DNA of 64,000 nucleotides, taken from the NCBI RefSeq assembly GCF_014154935.1, contig NZ_JACEHH010000011.1:151157-215156 (forward strand). Reading direction: 5' to 3'. This DNA comes from Stieleria mannarensis. Lineage in GTDB: Bacteria > Planctomycetota > Planctomycetia > Pirellulales > Pirellulaceae. A program made the translations under genes and the position numbers. This document shows, piece after piece, positions 1-15,000 of the stretch (position 1 is its first letter; each line of letters opens with the position of its first letter). Below the pieces are notes generated by a model that searched no databases, was not told the DNA's origin, and worked only from the letters and a program-made list of their open reading frames with translations.

Positions 1-1
1 C

Positions 2-3000
2 GCGGCGTTGCCGCCGTCGGACCAGGAAAAATTGAACGAGCTTTTCCCGCAGTTGAGCGAGGCCTACGGCGACTACAAGGGCTCGTTCCTGGACCAAATC
101 GATCCCGAGTTGATCGCATTTCAGTTCCACATCCTTGCCGCCGCAACGGCCGTGGACCGAAACGAATTCATTGCCCTGCAAACGCAGGATGCACTCAACT
201 TGCGTGACGCGATCCTCGCCGATGACGACGCTTCGCCGGCATTGCTGGTGCTCGCGGCGGATCGAGACGCCTGGACCGACGCCTACTTGGCGGCACTGGA
301 AGAAGGCGGACTGTTACGACCGGAAGACGACGCCCCGCCGATTCGAGAGAACCCCAAGGTCATCAGCTTGGCGGCTGTCTTGTCCACCGGCGTACTGGCC
401 GGACCGGCCGGTGATGAGATCATCACCAGCGGCAGCCTGCTGGAATTCTTCGACCATGTCCGACGCTGGTACGGCGACCGGGCGGCACTTCAGGAAACAT
501 CGAACCCCGGTGCAACGATTGCCAATGCGGTCGATCCGGAACGCTTTGATTTGAATCAATCGCGGCCGACCCATTTCCAATCATTTAACATCTACGTTCC
601 CTTTGCCAACAAACTCGGATCGGTGCCGTTGGATATTCCGCCGCGTGCAGATTTGGCGCCGCCCAACTTCGCCCGGTTCTTCGAACAGTCCGGGGCCGAA
701 ACGCCCAATGCCAGCCTGGTCGGACCGTTCGGTTACGCCGACGAACAATTCGTCCCTGCCGACGCGCCCCTGCCGTACACCGTTCATTTTCAAAACGATG
801 CCTCGGCCGCGTCGACCACCAGCGAGCTTCGCGTGGCGACCGAATTGGACGATGACGTCAACGTGCGGTCGTTCCGTTTGGGGGATCTGAAAGTCGGTGA
901 CATCCAAGTTCACCTCCCGGAGAACTTGGGCACATTCCAGGGTGATTTCGATTTCGTCGAAAGCAAAGGGTTCATTCTGCGAGTGACCGCCGGCGTGGAT
1001 GTCACGACGCGGATCGCCAGTTGGCGGATGCAGGCGATTGATCCGGCGACGGGCGAATTAGTTCGCAACGGTGACATCGGATTGCTGCCGCCCAACGATG
1101 CACGTGGCAGCGGTGCCGGGTTTGTCACTTACGAAGTCAGCCCGCTCCCCGGTTTGCCGGTCGACAATGAGGTCGTCGCCTTGGCCCGCGTCTTGCTCAA
1201 CAATGCACCACCGCTGGACACCAATGCCACGTCGCACCGCGTTGACATTGCCGCACCGGTGACGACGCTGGCCGCATCACCCATCGGCAACGATGCAAGC
1301 CGTTTCGAAGTGACGTGGGATGCCGAGGACGAAGCGGACGGATCCGGTGTCAAGCATGTCACCGTTTACGTGGCGGTGGACGGAGGCGATTATATCATTT
1401 GGCAAAACCAGACGGACGAAACCGGTGCGGTCTACGTCGGCACGCCCGGCAGCACCTACGAGTTCCTGGCCCTGGCCACCGACAACGCCGGCAACCGCGA
1501 ACTGCCTCCGCGAGGAACGGGCGTTCCAGATGATGGCAGCGGCGTCAACCTGGGCACGACCGATCGATTCGACCAGACCAGCGGTCCGGTGCTTGATCCC
1601 GCACCCGAGCCGAGCGAGCAGCCGTCAACGAACGAGTTGTTCTTGGCCGCGCAGTCGAGTGTTCCTTCGGCCGGCAACACGTCGGAGTTTGAAACCGTCC
1701 TGAATCCCTTCGCCGCACGCCGTTTCGCTAGCGGCATTCCGCAAAGCGAGTCCGGCATCGGGCCGATGGCGATCGCGGTTCGCGATGACGGGACCACGTT
1801 GGTCAGCGGCGGACCGGGTAGGAATGTTTTGTATCAGTTGCCGATCGAGGGCGGTGATGCGGGCAACGCGTTTGCCGAGTTGGTGCACCCAATCTTTGAT
1901 TTACAGTTCGGTCCCCAAGGCGGGCTGTGGGCGACGACCGGTGGCGGCCCGCTGTTGCTGCTCAACGCGGAAACCGGCGCGATCGAGCGTGAGTTCGGCG
2001 AGGGCATCACGCAGTCGTTAGCGATCGATCCGGTCGCCGGCGACATCTACGTTTCGACCGACCGCGGCGTCGATCGCTTTGACCCGGTCACCGAGACGTT
2101 CCATTCATTTAGCGACCTTCGTGTCGGCAATCTGACCTTCGCCCCCGATGGGACGCTATGGGCAGCGACCTGGCCCTCGCGCGACACCGTCGTTCGCTTC
2201 GCCGAAGACGGCACCCCCGAAGCGATGCTCGACTTCGAAATCCCGATCGACAGTTTGACCTTTGGCGTGCCGGGAACGGACCTGGAAGGCTTGCTGTTTG
2301 TCAGCAGCAACGGCGGCCAACTCGGTAGCGGCGGCGAGCTGACGATGGTCGACCTGGTCACGCGACATCGCGTTGCCGTCGCCACGGGCGGAACGCGTGG
2401 CGACATCGTCAAAGCCACCGCCGACGGCCGACTGTTGATCAGCCAATCCAATCAAGTCGACGTCCTTTTACCAATCGTCGCCCCGCGAGTCGCGTTCACC
2501 GATCCGCCCGCGGACGCCTTTGTTGCCCTGCCGCGAAACCGTGTGTCGGTCGCCTTTGACCAACCGATGTTTGTCGGCGTGCCGACCGATGTCGCGTCGG
2601 TTTTGAATCCGGCGAACTATCAGCTGGTGGGTGATGCGGCCGGCGTCATCTCGGTCGATGACATCACCTTTGATGTCACAAACAATGCTGCGATTGTCTC
2701 GTTTGACTCCTTCATTTCCGACACCTACACCTTCACTGTCGATGCGTCGATTGAGAGCTCCTTGGGTGTGGGACTGGCAGATTCCTATCAAACGCAATTC
2801 GTGGCCGTTTCGGACTTCTCGGATCTGGTTGATATTGAATTCAGCAATGCAAGGTCCCACCGCGTCGACGCAACCGTCTCCTATGACGTTTCGATCACGA
2901 ATACGTCACAAAATGATTTGGTGTTGCCGTTGTTGCTGGTGCTTGATCCCTCATCGGGCTTTACCGGCACACCGGCCACGGCGGTCCGGCAGTCTGTCGA

Positions 3001-6000
3001 TGACGCATGGTTGATCGATCTGGCCGAGAGCGTCGGCGACGGCGTGTTGGCCCCGGGTGAAGCGACCAGTGGACGGACGCTGACGGTCAGCAACCCCGAC
3101 TGGGAACGCGTGCTGTTCGAATACGGCATTCTTACGCTGCCATCGAATAACCTTGCACCGGAATTCAGTTCCGCTCCGATCACACAGGCTGTCGTCGCAG
3201 AGCCCTACGTGTACGAAGCGGTTGCCGAAGATCCCGACGGGATCACGGTCAGCTACCTGTTGGTCGACGGCCCCGATGGCATGCACGTCGACACCGGGAC
3301 CGGCCGTGTCACTTGGACTCCCGATCCGACAAGTCCCGCGACGACGGATGTCGTGCTGCACGCCTATGACCCAAGAGGCGGAATCGCGGCGCAACGATTC
3401 ACCATCAATGTCGCCGGTGGAAATCGTTTGCCCCAAATCGTTGGCCTGCCAGAGAGCATCATGGCAAGCGAAGGCGAAACGTTCGAGATTCCGCTGTCGG
3501 TGTTTGACGAAGACGCCGATACGTTGGCCGTTTGGGTTGAAAACCTGCCTCCCGGAGCCGTTTTTGACGCCGGCCGGAACGTGTTGCGATGGACACCGGC
3601 ATTTGACGCCGCCGGAACGTATGAAGCAGTTCGTTTCGTCGCCAGCGATGGTGTTGGCAGGTCGACTGCCGAAACAACCATCCTGGTGCAGCCGACCAAC
3701 CAAGCGCCTCGGTTGAGTGTGCCTGCGGAGGTCACCCTTCGCGAAGGCGAATCGATCCGTTTGGATCTTTCTGGCAGCGATCCCGACGGTGACGAGTTCG
3801 AATTCAGCAGCCCCTTGCTGCCTGGTGGATCATTGCTCGATCCTTCCAGCGGGGTCTTCAGCTGGACGCCCGAGTTCTTCCAAGCGGGCGTATTCGAAGT
3901 TCCCTTTACCATCGACGACGGCACCGAGCAAACGACGGCAACCACAACCATCACGGTCCTGAACGTCAACGCCGCCCCAAATTTCGGTGACGTCGATCAG
4001 TGGGTGGTTCAGGAAGGACGAACGCTGCGCTTTAGAACCTTTGCCTTCGATGCCGATGCGCCGGCCTATGAATCCCAAGTTCGCGGGGATGACGATGAGT
4101 TGAGCCCCATCGATGGCGATTTCCCATCGGTCAGCTACGTGGCAACCAGCTTGCCGCCAGGCGCCACCTTTGACGCCGAACTCGGACTCTTTGAGTGGCT
4201 GCCCGGTAGCAACGATGCGGGGGACTACATCGCCGAATTCATCGCCACCGATGATGGCAACGGGACCGGGACAAATCTGACGGACGCGATTTCGGTTCCG
4301 ATCACGGTCGTGAATCTCAATCGTCCGCCGGAATTTGCCACCATCGAGAACGTGACGTTGCAGCGTGGCGACGTCCTGACGCTGGACGTGACCGTCACCG
4401 ATCCCGATGGAGATCCGATCTCGATTTCCGCGTCCGGGCTGCCTGGATACCCGATTCCCGAATTCGCGAACTATGTCGATCGCGGAGACGCGACGGCACA
4501 ATTCACTTTCGCCCCCGGCGACGGCGACCGCGGCGACCATGTGATCACCTTGCGGGCGACCGATGATGGTGGCGATGCCGGCGAGCAAGCGGCGCAGATG
4601 ACTGAGTTTACGTTCGTCGTCACGGTCGAATCGTTCAACGAGCGCCCGTTGCTGCAACCGATCGGGAACAAAGTAGCCGTCGTCGGTGAGCCGCTCGAGT
4701 TCCAAGTCAATGTTCGCGACTTGGACGAAGACCCGCTGACCTTTGCCGCCGATAATCTGCCAGGCGATGCGACGTTCGTTCCGGGGGCGACCTACGGCAC
4801 GGCAACGTTCCATTGGACGCCGACGACCGGTGACCTTGGGACGTGGCCGGTCACGTTGACGGTCCAAGACAGTGGCAACGGGGACAGCGACAGAATCCTT
4901 GGCGACCAGGAGCAGATCACGATCACGGTTCGCCAGACCAACGCGGCTCCGGTGTTAACACCGATCGGTGATCACACCGTCGCGGAAACCGAATCGTTGA
5001 CTTTCTCGCTGGCGGCCACGGATTCCGATGGCGACGATCTGATCTATTCCGCCGAGAATCTCCCCGCAGGCGCCGTGCTGGATGCCACAACGGGTCTATT
5101 CCAATGGACGCCCAACATTTTTCAGTCGGGCGACTACCAGGATGTCGTCTTGGTGGTTTCCGACGGGCATCGGTCCGACAGCGAAACGGTCGCCTTCCGG
5201 GTCGAAAACACAAATCAGCCGCCGTTGGCAACGCCGCTTCCGCTGCAATCGGGCAACGAAGGTACGTCGCTGGAGTTCGTCATTGATGCCGGCGACGTCG
5301 ACGGTGGGGCGCTGACGTTTACCTCAAGCGGATTGCCCGACGGAGCGATTCTTGATGGCCTGTCGGGACAGTTTCGCTGGACACCTGGATTCGATCAGGC
5401 CGGTAACTACTCGATCCCCGTCACGGTGACCGATTCCCGCGGCGCGTCGGATTCGATCGAGCTGACGGTGACGATCAATAACGTCAATCGCCCGCCCGAA
5501 ATCGACGTCACCAGTCACCAAACACCGGTCGGGGTGGAAACACGTTTCTTCGCCACGGGCAGCGATCCTGATCCAGACGCGATGCTTCGGTATTCAGCCG
5601 CCGGTCTGCCGGAGGGGGCGTCGATCAATTCGCTGACCGGCGAGGTCACGTGGACTCCCGGACCCGGCCAAGTCGGTGACTACGTGGTCACCTACACCGT
5701 TTCGGATGGTTCGTTATCGGCCAGCCGCGGCGAGATTCTGCGCGCCAGCTTGGCCCCGCAAGGTCCTTCGGTGTTGATCGAATTGACGCCCAGTTTTCCC
5801 GCGGCTCCGGGACAGGCGGTGCAGGTACATCCCCTCGCATCGAGTTTGGCCGAGATCGTCGATCTGTCGATCGAGGTTGACGGGGAAGTGCTGCCACTGG
5901 ACACACTGGGACGTGCCCGATTCGTCCCTGCCGATTCGGGTAAGTTCCACGTCACCGCCACCGCCACTGACGCTGACGGTTTGACCGGCGTGGCAGAGCG

Positions 6001-9000
6001 AATCATCAAGGTGCGAGATCCGGCCGATAACGATCCGCCGGTGGTTCAATTCGACAGCGAATTGGGACGCCAGCCACTTGATGTTGCGACCGACGTAATC
6101 GGTTCGGTCAATGATCTCAATCTGGATCAATGGCAATTGGAACTGGCGCCGGCTGGTTCGGATGCCTTCGTCACGTTGGCGGTCGGTGATTCAAACGTCT
6201 CCGACGCGGCACTTGTCCGTCTGGACCCGGGCACGCTGTCCAACGGCTTTTACCAACTGAGGTTGACCGCAAGCGACCTGTCGGAGCGATCCGCTGAAGC
6301 GGTCGTCAGCGTCGAAATTAACAGCGTTTTGAAGTCGAACCACTATCGACGTGTCGAAACAGATTTGACCGTGGATTTGGGTGGTGAGGCATTCACCATT
6401 GAACGTGTTTACGACTCGCTCGAAGCAATCCACTCGGGAAGCTTCGGGCCGGGATGGCGCTGGAGCGCGGCCGATTTACGGATAGAATCCAATGTGCCAA
6501 AAACCGGGCGCGAGTCGCTGGGCGTGTACTCGGCCTACACGACTCAGACTCGCTTGTACGTGACATTGCCAACGGGCGAGCGGTCTGGGTTCACCTTCGC
6601 TCCACAACCGATGGAATTAACGGGGCTGAAATACTTCACGCCCGCTTGGGTAGCCGATGACGGAGTCACGTACACGCTTGGATCGAGCGATACCCTGCTC
6701 ACCCGCGTGGGAAGTCGCTTTTTCGAACTCCAGTCGGGCCGCCCCTACAACCCCGCCGATCCGCAGTTTGACGACACTGCATTCACCCTCGTCTCCCCCG
6801 ACGGAACGACCTACGAGCTTGATGCCGACGGCAAGACGGTCGCCATTAACACGGCGACCGATGCCAGGCTGATTGTCAGCGATTCGGCGATCATCGCAGC
6901 CGACGGAGAACGATTAAATTTGGTCCGCGGCATGGCAGGACAGATCGAGTCGATCAATGCGCCGACGGCAAAGATTGATTACCAATACGACACCGATGGA
7001 ACGCTTATTGCCGTGCGTTCGGACGCGGCGCAGGATGTGGTTCACTATGGCTACGATTCCCGCCAACCTCGGCGGCTGAATCTGATCGCCTCGGCCGACG
7101 GATCGACCGAAGCGGTCACGAGTTACGACCCACTGACGATCGTACCGATCGCGGCCGACTTGGGAACGGCGCATCAGTTTGTGGGCACCACGACCGAAGG
7201 TGCATTGACTGCAGGCGACACCGACCGCTACACGTTGATGATCCGGCAGAGCGAACTCGACTCGGCGCCCAACGACTTGGTTTGGGTCACCGTGGAAGTG
7301 GACGGAACGATCGGCGGCGTTGCCCCGGCGATCCCGCAAATCGCTGGTGTGACGCCTGTGGAATCTCGGTCAGACGGTCAAACCGCCTTCGCTCTGTTTG
7401 CGTTGGATACCGCAGGAATCAACATGCTGTCAATCAGCGGTGCCGACGCCGGACAAACGGGCGGCTATTCCCTGCGTGTTTCGATCGCCGGCGATGTCAA
7501 TGCCGACGGCGTCGTCAACGGTTTGGACGGCGAGCTGCAGGCCGCTGCTCTGGGAACGGCCGCGGGGCAGCCGGGGTACGAGGGGGCTGCCGATATCAAT
7601 CGTGATGGCATTGTCGATGCGTCCGACGTGCAGATTCTGGCTGGCAACTTCCTGTTTGCCACGAATCGGCCTCCACATGTCTCACCTTCGTCCGCGCTGA
7701 CCTACGTCGGCATGGAGGTGACCATCGATGTCGACGAATTGGCAGTCGACCCGGACGGGGACCCGGTTTCGATGCGCGTGCAGTCCGCCAGCGGTGGTGT
7801 TGCAACGATCGTCGATGATGGTACACGTGTTCGTTTTTTGCCCGACGCCGGATTCCAGGGAACGGCCACGATCGACTTGGTCGCAAGCGACGGATTCAGC
7901 GATTCTCTGCCACAGACGCTTTCCATCGAGGTCAGCGATGCGCCCTTGGTGGGGCTGGAAATCGAAACGCGTTCGCTGTTTTTGCCGCTGGGCCAATCAC
8001 AGTCGTTGGTCGTGACGGGAGACTTTGCGGATCAGCAAAAAGTTCCCCTGCCGGCCAGCTACTTGAGCTTCACCGGAACGGACGCGAGTGTCGCGTCGAT
8101 CGCGCCCGATGGCACGATCACCGGAAAATCGCCCGGAAGTGTGATTGTTGAAATCACCGCGGGTGGGATTCAAGCGGTCACGGTGGTCAATGTCTATGAA
8201 AACGTGGGACCGTCACCGGAACTCTTTGTCAGCGATCTGCAAGTCTATCCGAACAGCGTTTCGTTACCGCTGCCCGGTGGAACGCGGCGGATCCAAGTCA
8301 CCGGCAACGGCGACTTCTTCAACATCAATCCGCCTAGCGACACGCAGTTCTTTGTCAGTGACCCTGATGTGATCACCGTCTCGGCCGACGGAGTGATCAC
8401 GGCGGCGGGGACAGGAACAGCGACGGTCACGGTGATCGGCGGCGGTGCCGAGCAAGTGATCGATGTCGCGGTGTTCCCGCCAACGAACGGCCCTGTCGAG
8501 ATCGGAGAGGATGGCGGTGTGGTCGTCGGCGACGATGGGTCGCTGGTTCAAGTCGCCCCCGGCGCCCTCGCCGAATCGGTCACCGCCGACATTCGCATGA
8601 TCGATGAAACCGCATTGCCATTCGAGCTGCCCGACATCCTTGGATTCGCTGGCGCCGTTGAGCTCGATCTGGACGAATCCGCACTGGCCCACCCGGTCGA
8701 ACTGGCGATCCCAGTCTCGTCCGAGTTTGCCGTCGGCACTCAAATGATCGTCTACCGTGTCGATTCCGTCCCCGATGCGGACGGGAATCTCCGCGACGCA
8801 TTGATTCAAGAAGAGGTCGCGTATGTCGGCGAAGACGGATACGCGCGAACCAACTCGAAACCGTATCCGGGTGTGCTGCAAAACGGCACACACATCTTCA
8901 GCCCGCTGCTGTGCCAGAATGCGGTGATGGGAGCGATTATCGGTGGATCGAGCGCTCTGGTGGGCGGCACGTCGCTGGTCGGCGTTTTGTCTCAAGGCGT

Positions 9001-12000
9001 ACTGATCGGAGGTATAGCCGCGGGAGTCACCGGTGGAGCCCTGTTGACCATGTGCATTGGTCCGCAGACCGTCGAACTGGTTGCGATTCCACCGGTCGGA
9101 CCTCCGACGGTCGAGACGATCCAACTGCAGGTGCCTCCGGGCGGCGGCCAATTCGATGCGACCTTTAGCGAAAACGTCGACAAGAAAGACTCACGGCCTG
9201 TCATTAGCGGACTGTCGATCGAATCCCCCGGCGCCGGGGCACGCTTGAAGTTCACTGGAACCAATCTCAGACCACAGACGGGCGAAAGCGCCGTGATCGA
9301 GTACAGCTTGACCGGCCAGCAAGGGTCGTACGTCTCGCTGGGCGAACCGTCGTTCGAGGCGGAAGACGCAGTGTTCACCCCACCCGAAGGCGTGGCCGTC
9401 GGGACGGCGTTTTTCCGACTGGTACACAACGTCAACGCTGCCAAGACGGCGAAGGAAATCAAAGACAGCCGTCAAGTCAGCAACGAAGTCAAACCGACAC
9501 TTGCCACGGAACAGTTGCTTTCAGTGCTTTCCGATCAAGACAAACTGGCGGTCTTCCAAGTCCAGGGCGGGATTCCGAATCTCGCGCAAACGATTGACCT
9601 GGATCCGGATGACGAAGGAAACAGCAATCGTCTGTTCTCACAGCGCGTCGCAACGACCAAGGATGGATCTCGTGCTTATGTGACCCATCAAGCTGCCGGA
9701 ACGGTTTCGGTCATCGATACGTTGACCATGCAGGTGATTGGGGCAGTGGGACTTGAGTCCGGCGCCGCACCCTACGACGTCGTCGTCGATCCACGCAGCA
9801 CGCATCCCTTCGCGTATATCGGTGATCGCAAGCGTGGATCCATTTACGTGATCGACATCGATCCGACGTCGGACACCTATCACGAGCGGATCCGGACCAA
9901 GACGCTCAGCGGTCCTTTGTGCCGAGCCGGTGCAGGGCAAACGGCGTCCTGTATTCGGGGGATGTCGATGACCGGTGACCAGCAATCACTTTTGGTCACC
10001 ATGCCGGCACAGTGGAGCCCGAACTTTAAACCAGGGCAACCAAAAAACACAAACGATCCTGGTCAGTTGCTGCTGTTGGATCTGGCCAGCGACAAACCGA
10101 AGAGCCAAGGATTTCTGAAAGAGCTGCAACGTGTGGGTGTCCAGCCGAGTGCCGGGGATGTCGCGATCGCACTTGGCAGCGGCGGAGACCGGGTTGCGGT
10201 CACCGGCTATACGTCGGCCGACAAACAGGGCGTGAAGACATACGATTACCAATACGGCACTCGCAAGCTGGTCGTGGGGCAAACGATTTCGACGATCGTT
10301 GACGATCTGCTGTCGGACAGCGTGCCGGAAAGCGTCATCAAGGAGTTCCGACGGATCGACACCTTCGGGGTTCACGATGCAAAAGACATTGTCTTCACCC
10401 CGGACGGAAACTACGCCTTTGTCACCGCGTTCAACTACCCGGACCTTGCCGTTCCGAGCAAGACCCACGGCAGCCGCTTGAACGGATTTGGGGCGATCCT
10501 GGACTTGCCGGCCGGCAGCAACGTGGGCGTGATCGACATGACAACCGGGGAGATCGTCGGCGGAACACGTCCGATCCCCAACGGGTACCCCGATGACCTG
10601 GTGTTGTCGGCCGATGGAAAGCACCTCTATGTCAGCTACCAGAACGCGTTCAAGGTCGCCGGCGCAACTCCCGACGCCGATCCGACGTTCCTGCATGGCG
10701 GCGTGTTTGTCTACAGCGTCGACGCATTGACGTCCGTCGGTGACGGTGTGATCGAGCGTTCGGGAACACCGCTAAACGATCTCAATCCCGCCATCGACGT
10801 CCTGGCCAACTACAAGTACGTCGTCACCGACGACACGAACACGGACGATTTCGGCCCGGATCCCAAGGGGGCAACCGACGTGCCCATCGCCCTGGGCCGC
10901 ACCAAGGGACTGACGGTGCAAAAGCCCCCGATCACGATTGGCGTTCATGTTGAACAGATCGATGTTGGAACGACGAGCGAACCGAAGCAGGTCACGCCCG
11001 ACGACCCGACCAACGGAGGATCGGTGTTCGGGACCTATCTGGTGGGCGTCGACCTTGCGGTTCCATTTACCGTTTCACTCAACGCGACCGGAGTCGGTCA
11101 GGCGGAGACGCTGGAAATCGCGATTGATGGAAAGAAGATCAAGGCGGACGGCAGCCCACTCCCCAGCGGTCAACCGGGGATTCCGGCCAGCGGAGTGGAA
11201 ACGTCGTTTCTGTACAACGTCGGTCTACTCTCTGCTGGATCCCATACCCTTTCCGTCAGAGCACTCGACGCAAACGATAGCGAACTTACGAGTTACGAAG
11301 GGACGATCATCACGACCGATCAGTTGAGCTTTAACCTTGAGGCGAAAGACGCCACGGGTGAGATCGACTACAGAGCCATCGAGAAACTGAGATTCATTCG
11401 CGGAATCGATCACAAGATTTTGGTGCGGGGTACTGTCGATGACTACAAGCTCCTGGCAATCTACCACGATGACTTGAAAGTTATCTTTACCGACTCGAGT
11501 CAAGTCACAAAGCTCGAAGCAGAGGTGGTCTTTGATGAGAACGGCGAGGCGATCATTTCTGAAATCACTGCTGTCGACGCTGGTTCGGAGGCAGAGTCCA
11601 CGCCCGGTGGCGATACCGATGCCGTCTCGTCGGAATTGTTTGAAGACCTCGTGATGGGCAGAGGCTTTGACTATCAGGTCTTTGTGGCTCCACGGGACTC
11701 GAAAAAAGATTTCCAAAACGACAAGACTCCCGACATTCCGAAGTTCAATGACGATGCCCCCTCCTTTGTTCGCACCATTGAGCCTCCCGAGTGGATCGGC
11801 GGGATAGGCGATCTGCTGGACCAAGGGAGAACAGCACAATACTTCGAGGAATACGAAGAAGGAGAAGAAGGAGGCGTCACCTACACGGACTCCTACATTC
11901 TTGAGCTTTCGATTCCCAAAGAACTCAACCAAGGAGTCCTAACTGCAGAAACGGAACTATTCAAAGGTCTAACCGGGATCGATCTGACAACTCATGCCCG

Positions 12001-15000
12001 CATCGGCATGGAAACGTTGCTTGTTGCTCCGTGGTCGGTGGTCGAGCCCAACAAGGTCCAAGCACAGGGCAAGAAGCTCTATGCCGACGTCAAACTACTT
12101 GGGAAGACATTGGTCGATGAAGAACTGCCCTTGGGGGACACGCTCACCGCAACGATCGATGCTGACCTGCTAACCCTTGAAGCAAATCTCTTAACGATTG
12201 CGGTACCGCAGCTCAGCATACTTCCCGAAGGTTCCCCCCTGCCGGAATTCTTCCCCGACGACCTCCGACTCGGTGAGGATGAGAACGGGATGGAAGTGAT
12301 TAATCAGGGCGTGCCGCTATTCAACTTTAGTTATCCGGCGGATGGCAAACCCCGCACCATTCCTGTCCCAGTCTTTTCAACTGCCGGCGCATCTTTAACC
12401 GTCAACTTAGGAATCCTTGCTCAACTTTCCGGTTACGTTCTGGACGCAACCATCGAAGGCGCGGTTGCATTCGACCTGAACACCTACGATTTTGCGGATT
12501 CAGGAACCTTCGTTGAATTCAATGCGACGCCCGTTTTTGTCGCCAGCGTCGCGGGATCGGCAGAACTTGAAGGCCGCCTCCTTTGGTTCACCCAATCGCT
12601 GGCCGAAGGCACCGTCACCGGAACAGCAATTGCAAAGACCCCAACCAAGGTGCGCGTCAACTATGGTGGGTCCGGTTTCGAACTGGTGGCGAGGTCAGAT
12701 CTGCAGTTGTCGGCTCGAGTGACATTAGAGGGTGCCGTTTTAGGGGGCGAAGATATCGCACTTGGGACGTATTCGTGGCCGGGCAAAAAAGATGGCGAAG
12801 AACAATTTGAAAACTTTGTCATCTTCTGCAGAAACTCCAATTGTCCGGCCAATCTCGCGGTGGAATCGACGACAGGTTTTCCATCGACTCACGCGACAAA
12901 CGATCCCATCACGGAGGCGGGTTTTGCTGGTTTGATCAATGCCTCGACGTCTAGCTGGGTGGCTGATCGCGAGAACTCGGAGACGCGCCAAATCCTGCAG
13001 GGGATGGAGACTGAGTTTGTTCAGCTGGAAACAGGCTTGCTGGCTCAACTGTCAACGGATCACGACGGAGCGTTGAAAGTGACACTCTCCAAAGATGCTG
13101 CCAACTATGGATGGTTTATCGACCCGACTCCGGAGACGAACGAGGAATTCGTTTGGAACCCGGACGCCAACCAGTATGTCGCGCTACCGGGAAGTCCCGC
13201 TCATGGAAAAATTGATCTTTATACGACTATCCTGCACGAACAAGGTCACGCGTTAGGGTTGGAGCACAGTTACGATCCAGGTTCCCTGATGTCCCACTCG
13301 CTTTCTCCGGGAGTCCGCAGATTGCCGAGTGAGTCGGAGGTGGAGTCGATTGTTTCGGGAATCATGCATCTCCCGCATTCTGCCGATCGTCATGGCCTTC
13401 ATGTTGCGGCGCCCGAACAGATCACCAACGGATCCTTCACGGCTGCGTCGCAAAGCGGTGTTCCGGACGCGTGGGGCACACTTGGGGACGTTCGCGTTGT
13501 CGGTGCCGCAGCGGTGTTGAGTGAGCATGAACGGAATCTAAGCCGTCTGTCTCAGACATTCACGGTGCCTGAAGGTGTTTCTGCGTTGCAGTTCAGCCTC
13601 GTCAACGTCGACCTGCGAGGTGCCGGTAGCGGTCCACCGGACGCGTTCGAAGTAGCGTTGCTCGATGCACACACGGGCGAGTCACTCGTGTCGGTAGCTG
13701 ATGGTCTTTCGCAATCCGATGCAGCTCTCAATCTCCAATCAACTGGCGAGTTCTATTTCGGCGACTCGATACAGGTCCCCAACGCGACGGTTTCGGGGCA
13801 GCAGGCTCCGTTTGCCGGTTCGACGACCGTCATCATCGATCTGTCAAGCATCCCGGCGGGCACCGAGGCAACACTGTTCTTTGATTTGCTCGGCTTCGAC
13901 CATGCAGCCAGTTCGGTCACCGTTGACGAGATTGCTCTTCTTTCCGGATCCGTTCCGACGCTGAGCTTTGACTTAAGCCCATCGAGTGACACAGGTGCAC
14001 AAGGCGATAGCGTGACAAGTCGCACCCCGATCACCCTGGTGGGCGAAACGCTGCCTTTTGCTACCATCGAATTAGATCAAAACTCAAATGGCACGGTGGA
14101 TGCAACCACGACCGCCGACGCGTCGGGCTATTTCGAATTCACCGGTCTCAATCTCGAGGAAGGGGAGAATTCATTCATCGCGACCGCCGGAGACGGGGCG
14201 TCGTCGATTCGCGCTGCCCGTTCATTCGTCCTCGATACACAAGCTCCTGTCGGTGTGCTGGATGCACCGGTTGCTGACTTGGATCACAACGATGAACTCG
14301 GCTTTGTGGAAATAGAGTGGTCTGACCCATCCGGCTCAGGGCTCAACGAATCCACCTTCTCCATCGAAGACATTTCGATTCCAGGCGTAACGGTTGATTC
14401 GTTCGAAAATCGAGGTGGGGGCCTTGTCCGCTATCACTACTCCGATGATGGTGAAGTTCTTGCAGAAGGAAACATCGTTGTCACAGCGCATGCCGGAGCA
14501 GTATCCGATCGCGCCGGTAATCCCAGTGCGGCGTTTGAATCATCATTTGGACTCGACTTCCAATCCCCGCGTGGGGCATTGGTCACCCCGAACGCCGGCG
14601 AGCTGGTATCAGCAGATGTCGGCTATGTTGACATTCAGTGGATCGACGATGGACCGTCGGGTGTAGACGAGTTGTCCTGGGACACCGGTGACGTATCAAT
14701 CGCTGGGGTCCAAATCAACCGGGTCGAACCCCTCGGCAATGGCATCGCACGCTACTGGTACGGCGAAGATGGAGAGTTGCTTCCCGAAGGTATTGTTGCT
14801 GTCGTACTGAACGAAGCTGCCATCAGTGATCGAGCAGGCAATCGCAATGTCGCCTCGAGCGAATCCTTCCAGATCGATCGACTACGCCCAGTCGGCGAAC
14901 TCGTGAATCCATCGGCTGATACGGCAACGAACGTGGATCGGGGTTATGTCGACGTACGCTGGAGCGACGCAGATGGAAGCGGACTCGATCTCGAATCAGT

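Noticed and set aside
3830..4867. 345-codon minus-strand frame inside the giant gene
   Set aside because: It mirrors the coding strand of clear cadherin-like repeats, with Arg-rich, domain-free translation.
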